From the NCBI GenBank assembly GCA_025350945.1, contig JANXWW010000122.1:1-37592 (forward strand): a DNA stretch of 37,592 bases, written 5' to 3'. A program made the translations under genes and the position numbers. This document shows positions 24,805 through 32,479 of this stretch, one piece after another (the stretch's first letter is position 1; each line of letters opens with the position of its first letter). Below the pieces are notes generated by a model, which did no database searches, was not told the DNA's origin, and saw nothing but the letters and a program-made list of their open reading frames with translations. The stretch is from Burkholderiales bacterium (GTDB lineage: Bacteria > Pseudomonadota > Gammaproteobacteria > Burkholderiales > Usitatibacteraceae).

Positions 24805-25398
24805 TTGATTTTGAAGATAATTCTTGCTTCCACCTCCCGCTACCGCGCAGATTTACTAAAGCGGCTACAAATCACCTTCGAGGTGGCGAAACCCGCCATT
24901 GACGAGTCGCCCCACAAAGATGAAAGCCCCGCCGACACGGCGCTAAGGCTGGCAATTGCCAAAGCACTGGTTGTGGCAAACGCGCCAAACCAAACTGTCG
25001 GCACCTTGATTATCGGCTCCGATCAAGTGGCCGATCTCAACGGCAAACAACTGGGCAAACCGGGCACGCGAGAAAATGCAATCGTGCAGCTACAAGCGAT
25101 GCGCAGACAGAAAGTTATTTTTCATACTGCGGTGGCACTGGTACACGTCGGGTTGCGGCGGATGCATTCACGCATCGTACCAACGGAAGTCACTTTTCGC
25201 GATTATTCTGATCGCGAAATTGAAAACTATCTTGATCGGGAAGACGCACTGGATTGCGCAGGCAGCGCAAAATCAGAAGGCTTGGGTGCCGCACTGATTA
25301 CACGCATGACCAGTGACGATCCCACCGCGCTCATTGGCTTGCCTTTGCTGGCACTGATAGACATGTTGGCTGCAGAAAATGTTCGAGTTTTAGCATGA
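24805..25398 (+). CDS. Maf-family nucleotide pyrophosphatase (YceF type)
   Basis: A 197-residue Maf/HAM1-fold protein. It has IILASTSRYRADLLKRL, FEVAKPAIDESPHKDESP, the base-recognition segment LIIGSDQVADLNGKQLGKPG, and GSAKSEGLGAALI near the end. This pattern fits the YceF subgroup, which hydrolyses m7GTP and related modified nucleotides, better than the dTTP/UTP-specific Maf subgroup. The start is TTG at 24805; a second TTG at 24811 is equally close to the conserved core. It is the first gene of a two-gene plus-strand unit with the RsmI-like methylase, overlapping by four bases. In E. coli yceF also sits between rluC and yceD. Confidence 0.9.
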   Translation: MILKIILASTSRYRADLLKRLQITFEVAKPAIDESPHKDESPADTALRLAIAKALVVANAPNQTVGTLIIGSDQVADLNGKQLGKPGTRENAIVQLQAMRRQKVIFHTAVALVHVGLRRMHSRIVPTEVTFRDYSDREIENYLDREDALDCAGSAKSEGLGAALITRMTSDDPTALIGLPLLALIDMLAAENVRVLA

Positions 25399-26126
25399 CC
25401 ATGCCAAACAAATTCGGCAAGCTCTATCTCATTCCCACCAATTTGGCCGATCCGTTTACCCCGACTTCAATTCTGCCAAATAACGTTATTTCTACAGCGC
25501 TTACGCTGAATCACTACATCGCCGAAAACGCAAAAACGGCACGCGCTTTCCTGAAGGCAATCGGCATTTCGCGGCCGCTGCAGGAAATATCAATTGTCGA
25601 ATTGGACAAGCACAGCAACCAAATAGAAAACGATTCCGCACGCTCACTGCTCGCCCCGCTGTTGGCCGGTGTTGATGTTGGTTTGGTTTCCGAAGCAGGC
25701 GCGCCTGCGGTGGCGGATCCCGGCGCAATCGTGGTGGCAGCCGCTCATGAGGCGGGTATTCAAGTTGTGCCGCTGGTGGGTCCGTCTTCGATTCTGCTGG
25801 GCTTGATGGCGTCCGGTTTAAACGGTCAAAAATTCGCCTTCCACGGCTATCTTCCGCAAGAAAAAACAGCGCGTACAAAAGCGATTGCAGAACTCGAACG
25901 TGAGTCAAAACAAAAAAACATGACTCAAATATTTATCGAAACGCCCTACCGAAATACACCACTTTTCATGGACTTGATCGCGACACTAAACCCCATTACC
26001 AGGCTATGTGTTGCGACCGATTTGACGGGGCCCAATGAAAGCGTGCGCACCATGCAAGTGGCGAAATGGCGATTGTACAAACCAGAAATTGAAAAGATGC
26101 CGACACTGTTTTTATTTCTGGCCTAG
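25395..26126 (+). CDS. SAM-dependent tetrapyrrole-methylase-fold methyltransferase (RsmI-like)
   Basis: A 243-residue protein of the tetrapyrrole methylase fold (PF00590) that also includes the 16S rRNA 2'-O-methyltransferase RsmI. Visible segments are GKLYLIPTNLADP at the start, the loop VSEAGAPAVADPGAIVVAAAHEAGIQVVPLVGPSSILLGLMASGL, and FHGYLPQEK. It is shorter than true RsmI (about 285 residues) and lacks its C-terminal part, so the substrate may differ. It sits at the place where betaproteobacteria carry this methylase, next to maf. The ATG at 25395 overlaps the maf stop; an ATG at 25401 is also possible. It converges on the GGDEF/EAL gene with 29 bases between. Confidence 0.85.
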   Translation: MTMPNKFGKLYLIPTNLADPFTPTSILPNNVISTALTLNHYIAENAKTARAFLKAIGISRPLQEISIVELDKHSNQIENDSARSLLAPLLAGVDVGLVSEAGAPAVADPGAIVVAAAHEAGIQVVPLVGPSSILLGLMASGLNGQKFAFHGYLPQEKTARTKAIAELERESKQKNMTQIFIETPYRNTPLFMDLIATLNPITRLCVATDLTGPNESVRTMQVAKWRLYKPEIEKMPTLFLFLA

Positions 26127-26155
26127 TGTGCGTTAAACCTCTGATCAATGTCGAC

Positions 26156-29100
26156 CTACACGGTCAGCACCGGCACCTGCGTAAAAAAATTCTTCTTCGC
26201 CAGCATCGGTTCCAGTTCTTTCGCCGAGAGCGGCACGCTGAAGTAATAGCCTTGCCCGACGCTGCAGCCTTTTGCGCGCAGCAAACTGAGTTGCCCTGCC
26301 GTCTCGATTCCTTCAGCAATGACATCAAGGTCCAGGCTTTTTGCCATATTGATAATGGCAACGACGATAGCCGTATCATTTGGATCGACTGTAATGTCGC
26401 GAACGAAGCTCTGGTCAATTTTCAATTTGCTGATCGGCAGGCGCTTCAAATACGAGAGACTCGAATAGCCCGTGCCGAAATCATCCACCGCGAGATGAAT
26501 GCCCATCGCGGCAATTTCGTTGAGCATAGCAACGCTGGCTTCACCCTGACGCATGACCTGACTCTCGGTAATTTCTAACTCAAGAAATTCAGGTGCCAGA
26601 CCGGTGCGCGCCAAAATTGCGTTCAACATTTCGATAAAATTCTTGTCGCTCAATTGGCGCGCGGATAAGTTAACCGCGATGCGCCGCTTGGGCAGACCCA
26701 TGTCGTGCCATGCCTTATTCTGGCGGCAGCTTTCTTCCAGCACCCAGCGACCCAATTCATTAATCAGCCCAGTCTCCTCGGCGAGCGGAATAAACTCGCC
26801 CGGCATCATCACGCCGCCCTGCTCGCTCACCCAGCGCACCAGCGCTTCATAGGCGACAATCGCGCCGGTGTTAAGGTCGATCTGCGGCTGATATACCAAT
26901 GAAAAATTATTATTTTTAACAGCAACACGAAGGCTGGATTCCAGCGCGGCGCGACGCTTCACGGCAACGGTCATTTGCGGTGTGAAAAATTGGAAAGTAT
27001 TTTTTCCCAGGCTCTTGCTGTGGAACATCGCAGTATCGGCATTTTTCAGCAGCGTCGAGGCGTCTGTCCCGTCATCAGGAAATACGGCGATACCGATCGA
27101 GCCGGATACATGCTGATCGGCCCCGTTGACCTTGAAGGTTGAACGCAAACTTTGCAATATTTTTTGTGCAACGCGGGTGGCACCTTGATGGCCTTCAAGT
27201 TCATCGAGCAGCACAATAAATTCATCGCCGCCCTGACGCGCGATCGTGTCATGCGCGCGCACGGATTCGCTCAGGCGATGCGCGACTCGTCTGAGTAGAT
27301 CATCGCCCGCATCATGGCCGAGACTGTCATTGATGTTCTTGAAATTATCGATGTCGATAAACATCACGGCAAACTTTTTTGCGGTGCGCTCGGACCGCGA
27401 AATCGCGCCGGAAATACGGTCCTGCATCAGCGAGCGATTGGGCAATCCTGTCAGCGCATCGTGATACGCCAGATGAACGACGCGCGCCTCAATTGCGCGG
27501 CGCTCGGTAACATCGCGCGTATTGACCACAATACCGCGCACCGCCGGCACGTCGAGACAGCTTTTGCCCATCGATTCCAGCACACGCCATGAACCATCGC
27601 GCGCTTGCACGCGGAATTCGAACGGCTTATCGATGAAACCATTTTTAACCAGCTCCGCGAATCGCACTCGCATCAGGGCGACATCATCCTCATGCACAAA
27701 ATCATATTGGCTGCGGCCCACCATTTGCTGCGGATCAACACCCAGCAAATGGCGCACAGACGGGCTTTGGTAAGTGATGACGCCATCCGCATCCAGCACG
27801 GTCACGATGTCCATCGCGCTTTCGGTCAGCACCTGGAAGCGCCCTTCTGATGCTTCCAGCGCGCGCTTGACTTGTTTGAAGTCGGTGATGTCGGTGAGCA
27901 CCCCAATCAAGCCGAGCGGTTTGCCATCCGGGCTGGTAAAGCTGCTGATGTGTTTTACCATCTGCCGCTCACCACCCGCGCCATCGTGCAATACCACTTC
28001 GCTGGCGACTGATTTTCCGGATTGCAGCACTTCACGGTCCTCCATGATCGCGAGCGCAGCCAAATCAGGCGTGAGTAAATCATACGGCGTTTTGCCAATC
28101 CAGTCCTCACGGCGCATGCCCATGAACTCTTCCCAGGAGCGATTGAAGCCAAGATATTTATCGTCCAGACCCTTATAGAAAATCTGGCTGGGCAATACCT
28201 CAAGCAGCTCTTTGGTGAAGTGCAGTTGTTGATCCAAAGTACGGCCGGTGCGCTTGAGCTCGGTGATATCCGAACAGGTGAGCAAAATGCCGACAATTTT
28301 TTGATCCAGACCGCGTAACGGTGCCGCCGAGATACTGATTTCGCGCACCTCCGCAGGATTCGCATCCCAGATAATTTCTACGTTGCTGACCATATCGCCC
28401 GCCATCACACGGCTGCGAATATCGGCCGTGACCAAACGCGGTTGCCCATTGGCGAGCGGCAACGGCTTGCCCAAGACATTGTCTTCCGATATGCCGAACA
28501 TTCGTTCAGCCGCCGGATTCCACAAGGTCACAATGCCGTTCGGCGTGATCGAATAAATCGCCAGGGGCGAGGTCTCAACAATGGCGCGCAGAGATTCATT
28601 TAACGCGCGCAGCGTTTCCTGAGACGCGTGATATTGGGAAACATCTTCGATAGAGCCCAGCCCGTAGAGCGGCTCACCCAGCGCGCTGCGCACGGCCACA
28701 CCTGAGCGCTGCGCCCACATGACTGAGCCGTCCTTGCGCAGATACCTTTTTTGTTTGCTGACATGATTTTGCGTTGGTAACGATACTTCAGCGCTAGCTA
28801 ACTCCCCTGTGACGTCTTCATCGTCAGCGCTATCATCTGGATGAACAATTTCACGAAACCGCTTGCCGATGAGCTCATCACGGGTATAGCCCAGCATTTC
28901 GCAGAAGCGGCGATTAACAACGACAAAACGACCTTCCACATCAACTTGCGTCAGGCCAATGCCGACCAGGTCAAACGCCTCGCGAAACTTGCGCTCGCTT
29001 TCAGTGAGTTCACGCTCGCGCTGGCGCACCGATGCAGCCAAATCTTCCATTGTGTCGCTAAGCTCTTCAAGCTCGCGAAACTCGTGCCGCATATTGGACG

Positions 29101-29653
29101 ACCACGGATACAAACGAATATCGTGTTCTTTCAATTCACGCGTGAGGCGTGTAATCGGCGCGCTGATTTGCCGCGCAATAAGTGCACCCAACACACACGC
29201 AACTGCCACACTGCCTATGCCCCATATCAGCAACATATTGCGCAGCTTGCTGACTGCTTCTGCAGGCAGCGACATGTCGTTCAAAATATTGCCCGCCAGC
29301 ACACCCAGCAATAGCGTGATCGCCAGTACGACTGCGGTCATGCCAACGACAATGCGCAAGGTCAGCCCCGTTGTCAAGCGACGCGGATTGCTGGCGTTGG
29401 CAGACGCTGATTGTTTCGCATCAGCAGCGATCAGTGTCGCATTTGATTGTCTGACCTTCGTTTTATTGTCAGCGGCTAGATTATCAGCCACCCTGGACGC
29501 GTTTGTTCGCGCACTCTTGGCACGTGGACTTGACGATTTATCTGTAACCACATCGCCAGCAGCGGCCACCGACAACAGATGCGCGGATCGGGCTGAATTC
29601 CGCAATGAGTCACGCTGATGCTTTTTATCTTCGGGGCTTCGGTTACTGGCCAT
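26156..29653 (-). CDS. Membrane-bound sensor with HAMP, four PAS, GGDEF and EAL domains
   Basis: A 1165-residue cyclic-di-GMP protein. Order: about 95 basic, Ser/Ala-rich, probably disordered residues; helix 98-122; only about 18 periplasmic residues; helix 141-160; HAMP-like linker 161-213; four PAS domains (about 218-340, 351-465, 475-593, 600-717); GGDEF 720-890; EAL 900-1155. The cyclase motif GGDEF (808-812) is intact, with an inhibitory-site RAHD (799-802) five residues before it. The phosphodiesterase motifs are intact too: YEALVRW (935-941), NLSARQ, ELEITES, DDFGTGYSS (1057-1065), KLKID and EGIE. Both activities are therefore possible. The tiny periplasmic loop points to sensing by the PAS domains inside the cell. 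The ATG at 29653 has no clear ribosome site. Confidence 0.93.
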   Translation of the reverse strand: MASNRSPEDKKHQRDSLRNSARSAHLLSVAAAGDVVTDKSSSPRAKSARTNASRVADNLAADNKTKVRQSNATLIAADAKQSASANASNPRRLTTGLTLRIVVGMTAVVLAITLLLGVLAGNILNDMSLPAEAVSKLRNMLLIWGIGSVAVACVLGALIARQISAPITRLTRELKEHDIRLYPWSSNMRHEFRELEELSDTMEDLAASVRQRERELTESERKFREAFDLVGIGLTQVDVEGRFVVVNRRFCEMLGYTRDELIGKRFREIVHPDDSADDEDVTGELASAEVSLPTQNHVSKQKRYLRKDGSVMWAQRSGVAVRSALGEPLYGLGSIEDVSQYHASQETLRALNESLRAIVETSPLAIYSITPNGIVTLWNPAAERMFGISEDNVLGKPLPLANGQPRLVTADIRSRVMAGDMVSNVEIIWDANPAEVREISISAAPLRGLDQKIVGILLTCSDITELKRTGRTLDQQLHFTKELLEVLPSQIFYKGLDDKYLGFNRSWEEFMGMRREDWIGKTPYDLLTPDLAALAIMEDREVLQSGKSVASEVVLHDGAGGERQMVKHISSFTSPDGKPLGLIGVLTDITDFKQVKRALEASEGRFQVLTESAMDIVTVLDADGVITYQSPSVRHLLGVDPQQMVGRSQYDFVHEDDVALMRVRFAELVKNGFIDKPFEFRVQARDGSWRVLESMGKSCLDVPAVRGIVVNTRDVTERRAIEARVVHLAYHDALTGLPNRSLMQDRISGAISRSERTAKKFAVMFIDIDNFKNINDSLGHDAGDDLLRRVAHRLSESVRAHDTIARQGGDEFIVLLDELEGHQGATRVAQKILQSLRSTFKVNGADQHVSGSIGIAVFPDDGTDASTLLKNADTAMFHSKSLGKNTFQFFTPQMTVAVKRRAALESSLRVAVKNNNFSLVYQPQIDLNTGAIVAYEALVRWVSEQGGVMMPGEFIPLAEETGLINELGRWVLEESCRQNKAWHDMGLPKRRIAVNLSARQLSDKNFIEMLNAILARTGLAPEFLELEITESQVMRQGEASVAMLNEIAAMGIHLAVDDFGTGYSSLSYLKRLPISKLKIDQSFVRDITVDPNDTAIVVAIINMAKSLDLDVIAEGIETAGQLSLLRAKGCSVGQGYYFSVPLSAKELEPMLAKKNFFTQVPVLTV

Positions 29654-29716
29654 TCGCTTTTTTCAGAGGAGGTTACAACACGCAAAAAAATTTCGGGCCT
29701 GATTAAACAGGCTTGG

Positions 29717-30094
29717 CTAAATCAAATCCACCAACAAAACATTATTTTCAACTTCATGAATTGGCACCCGCGCAAGCGACGCACCTTTGCACGGACCACT
29801 AACACACAAACCTGAATCTGCTGCGAAAACAGCCCCATGCGTGGCACAAATTAAGTATAACCCGTCGTCGTCAAACACTTCTCCCGGCAGCCAATCAAGC
29901 TCGGTGCCTTGATGCGGACAGCGATTGACATAAGCATAAATCGCGCCCTCGTATGCCACAACAAAACACGGCGTTTTTTTTGCCTCTAGTACGATCTCGA
30001 ACCGGATCGCTTTCCCGCCACGATTACCATCAACCAGCTCGCTGCGCTGGCAAATTACGGTGGGCATACGAGCAGGCAATAGAGTATTAGCCAT
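29717..30094 (-). CDS. Rieske [2Fe-2S] domain protein
   Basis: A 125-residue soluble ferredoxin-like Rieske protein. The cluster ligands are C59 and H61 (NRCPHQGTELDW) and C83 and H86 (ICATHGAVF), followed by GLCVSGPCKG, a pattern seen in small Rieske proteins and dioxygenase ferredoxins. No signal peptide or membrane helix is present, so it is not the bc1-complex subunit. Its electron partner is unknown; no oxygenase is near. It overlaps the HAD phosphatase gene by eight bases, so the two are co-translated. In my recollection this rluC-HAD-Rieske order recurs in betaproteobacteria. Confidence 0.9.
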   Translation of the reverse strand: MANTLLPARMPTVICQRSELVDGNRGGKAIRFEIVLEAKKTPCFVVAYEGAIYAYVNRCPHQGTELDWLPGEVFDDDGLYLICATHGAVFAADSGLCVSGPCKGASLARVPIHEVENNVLLVDLI

Positions 30095-30746
30095 TTTGTA
30101 CCAACCATGCAGTGAGTTCGTTCACATTTTCGACAATTGCGGCTGAGTGCCGACTGGACAGCATCGCCCGTGAATGCGCGCCGTAGGCCACGCCCACCAC
30201 TGACACGCCCGCGTTGTGCGCCAGCGCCAGGTCGTGGGTGGTATCGCCAATCATCAACGTTCGCGCAGGCGTTACGTTTGCAAACTCCATTAGCCGCAAC
30301 AACATATCGGCGTCTGGTTTTGGCATGCCTTCATCGCCGCAGCGACTGAAATGAAAATGCGGTTTTAGTTGTGTACGCTCAAAAGCTCGCTCAAGCCCCG
30401 CGCGCGGTTTGCCGGTGGCGACTGCCAGCATGCGCTTCGGCCGCTTTAATTGCGACAGCATTTCACGCACGCCGCTATACAGCGTTGCCTCGTGATCGCG
30501 CGGCACATAATGCTCGCGAAAGCGCGCAGCGAAACGCGTGCGATCAGCATCGCTTAATTCGGGAAATAAAGTTGCAGTGGATTGCATAAGCCCCAGCCCG
30601 ATAATGCTTTTCGCCTGCACCAAAGTCGGCACCCGAAACGCCAGATCTCGGGCCGCGAATTGAATACATTCGGCGATCAAGCCGGTGGAATCACTCAATG
30701 TGCCGTCCCAATCAAAAACGATCAAATCAAATTGATGTTCACTCAT
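30087..30746 (-). CDS. HAD-family hydrolase, phosphoglycolate-phosphatase-like
   Basis: A 219-residue HAD hydrolase. Motif I is VFDWDGTLSDS with the nucleophile D12 and acid D14; motif II is in LAVATGKPRAGL; motif III is the lysine in GMPKPDADM; motif IV is IGDTTHDLALA. A helical cap lies between motif I and II, as in Gph-type enzymes that remove phosphate from 2-phosphoglycolate and related small esters. The exact substrate cannot be fixed by sequence. It overlaps both the Rieske gene (8 bases) and rluC (8 bases), forming a tight rluC-HAD-Rieske unit. Confidence 0.9.
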   Translation of the reverse strand: MSEHQFDLIVFDWDGTLSDSTGLIAECIQFAARDLAFRVPTLVQAKSIIGLGLMQSTATLFPELSDADRTRFAARFREHYVPRDHEATLYSGVREMLSQLKRPKRMLAVATGKPRAGLERAFERTQLKPHFHFSRCGDEGMPKPDADMLLRLMEFANVTPARTLMIGDTTHDLALAHNAGVSVVGVAYGAHSRAMLSSRHSAAIVENVNELTAWLVQNG

Positions 30747-31758
30747 ATTGGCGCGAGCGCAGAAACGCCAAATACCGCGTCAAATCTGGCGGCTGGGGCG
30801 ATTCAATGGTCAGGGTTTCACTTGATAGCGGGTGTACAAACTGAATCAAGCGTGCATGCAAAAACATGCGTTTTAATCCGCCATTTTTCACCGCCTGCGC
30901 AATTTTATTCAACTGAAAGTCACCGTATTTATCATCGCCAATAATCGGAAACCCAAGGTGCGCAAGATGCACACGAATCTGGTGCGTGCGGCCCGTGCGA
31001 ATATCGCAATTTAATAATGTCGCCATCCCCAGACGCTCAACCTGCGTAAAAATCGTGTGCGCATCCTGGCCATCTTCTTCATCCACCGAAACGCGTTTTT
31101 CTCCACTCGCGGTTACACGCTTCGCAAGCTTCACGCGCACATGACGCTTCTCGTCCGGCCAATCACCTTTTACCAGCGCATGATAATTTTTTTCCATGCG
31201 CGTGTCGGTTTCACCACGCAAGATCGCATGCAGCCCGGTCAGCGCGCTGCGCTTTTTTGCCACCAGCAATACGCCCGAGGTTTCGCGATCAAGTCGATGC
31301 ACCAGCTCCAGATATTTTGCCTCTGGCCGCTGCGCGCGCAGCGCTTCAATCACACCAAAACTGACGCCACTGCCGCCATGCACCGCCAGCCCCGCTGGTT
31401 TATCAATAGCGATTATGGCATCGTCTTCAAATAATAAACTCAAGCTCTGGCGGGCTTGTTGAGCCATTTTTGCCTCATTCGGCACGCCAGTACTTGTGCT
31501 AGCGATTCGAATCGGCGGGATACGAACCGCATCACCATCCTGCAAACGATAGTCCACATCCGCCCTGCCTTTGTTTACTCGCACCTCACCCGAACGCACG
31601 ATGCGATAGACGTGGCTTTTCGGCACGCCTTTTAGGATCGTGGACAAGTAATTATCGAGCCGCTGGCCGACATGCGCTTCGTCGATTTTCAGCGTGGATG
31701 ATGCCTCGGCGCTGGGTGCAGAAGTTGATTTTTTTGCGTTATTACCAGTAAGTGCCAT
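30739..31758 (-). CDS. rluC: 23S rRNA pseudouridine synthase RluC
   Basis: A 339-residue RluA-family enzyme. After about 22 Ser/Ala-rich residues comes the S4 RNA-binding domain (GQRLDNYLSTILKGVPKSHVYRIVRSGEVRVNKGR), then the synthase domain with the catalytic HRLDRETSGVLL (D157), MEKNYHALV and the RTGRTHQIRVHLAHLGFPIIGDDKYGD segment. RluC makes pseudouridines in helices around positions 955, 2504 and 2580 of 23S rRNA in E. coli. The gene is divergent from rne across a 721-base gap, the same arrangement as in E. coli, which supports RluC over RluD. The ATG at 31758 has no clear ribosome site. Confidence 0.92.
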   Translation of the reverse strand: MALTGNNAKKSTSAPSAEASSTLKIDEAHVGQRLDNYLSTILKGVPKSHVYRIVRSGEVRVNKGRADVDYRLQDGDAVRIPPIRIASTSTGVPNEAKMAQQARQSLSLLFEDDAIIAIDKPAGLAVHGGSGVSFGVIEALRAQRPEAKYLELVHRLDRETSGVLLVAKKRSALTGLHAILRGETDTRMEKNYHALVKGDWPDEKRHVRVKLAKRVTASGEKRVSVDEEDGQDAHTIFTQVERLGMATLLNCDIRTGRTHQIRVHLAHLGFPIIGDDKYGDFQLNKIAQAVKNGGLKRMFLHARLIQFVHPLSSETLTIESPQPPDLTRYLAFLRSRQYE

Positions 31759-32251
31759 GTTAGGTTATACTTTTATCTCGTTGATTTTGAAGCGAGTCCG
31801 CGCAATTTTCGGATTTGATCAGGTCCCCGTAAAGGTTCACCGAACCACATTCCCGCGCGATTTTTAAATCCATCGCCAGCGAATGGTGAAACGTGAACCG
31901 GCTGCGGAAAACGGGCGGTCGTTTTTGCTCACCGCCGGATTGCTGAAAAGTTCAGTGAAAGATTCAGTGATTAAAGTAGCGATACTAAACGATTTACGCG
32001 CGTCCTCTGGCATGCCTTCGCGAACAAAATTGTCATCATGATTTTGTACGAGGCCCGTCGGAGCCAATACTCAAGCGGCGGCGTGAAGATGGAACATTTT
32101 ATGGATCAGGCATGTTTAACCTGATTCTGGACGAAAAGAATTGAGTTAACCAGCCGGTTTAAATATTGCCCGCCCGGTTAATTTTTTGCGTATTTAGTTT
32201 TTGCGAGTTTTTGTGAAATCCAATCATCAGCAACATAGATTTGGAATGTTG

Positions 32252-32281
32252 AACGGCGCTGCCACCAAAGGCAGCGCCGTT
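32252..32281 (+). promoter_or_regulatory. Perfect 12-bp hairpin in the rne leader
   Basis: AACGGCGCTGCC and GGCAGCGCCGTT pair perfectly around the loop ACCAAA. No T-run follows on either strand, so it is not a simple terminator. Its place about 200 bases above rne suits a leader element that RNase E might recognise. Confidence 0.6.
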
Positions 32282-32354
32282 ACTACTGCGTCGACCGTGA
32301 TCCGGCCGCGCATTTTTCACAAGCGCTGATCGTTCAGCGCCTTGCACCGCAAAC

Positions 32355-32383
32355 ACCGCGCGCGTAATGATGTAACGCGCGGT
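32355..32383 (+). promoter_or_regulatory. Second GC-rich hairpin in the rne leader
   Basis: ACCGCGCG (32355-32362) and CGCGCGGT (32376-32383) form an 8-bp stem with a 13-base loop holding TAATGATGTA, an AT-rich single-stranded stretch of the kind RNase E prefers. It lies about 97 bases before the rne start codon. Confidence 0.5.
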
Positions 32384-32479
32384 TGAATTCAATCATTCAC
32401 CGTTCCTCTTCCGGTACCGCACTGCGTTTGGTTCGATCATATTGGTCGATTGCAATAAGCGCGAGAAAGAAGAATAAGC

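Larger units (their letters stand above)
31759..32479. other. Long rluC-rne divergent gap, probable rne leader
   Basis: About 720 bases without a credible gene. Near rluC, TATAAC lies 5 bases above its ATG with TTCAAA 16 bases further up, a weak minus-strand promoter. The rne side holds two strong hairpins (listed separately) in the 230 bases before the rne start. By analogy with E. coli, where rne has a 361-base leader through which RNase E limits its own mRNA, this is probably a long untranslated leader. Two short open frames on the minus strand (31864-32067, 32159-32392) show no family features. Confidence 0.6.

Noticed and set aside
28959-29618. A 219-codon open frame antisense to the GGDEF/EAL gene
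   Set aside because: It mirrors a well-supported gene, has Ser/Arg-rich composition typical of antisense frames, and no recognisable domain.
32146-32192. TTAACC...GGTTAA inverted repeat followed by a T-run upstream of rne
   Set aside because: Only six outer pairs form around a loop of about 24 bases with poor inner pairing, so I do not call it a terminator.
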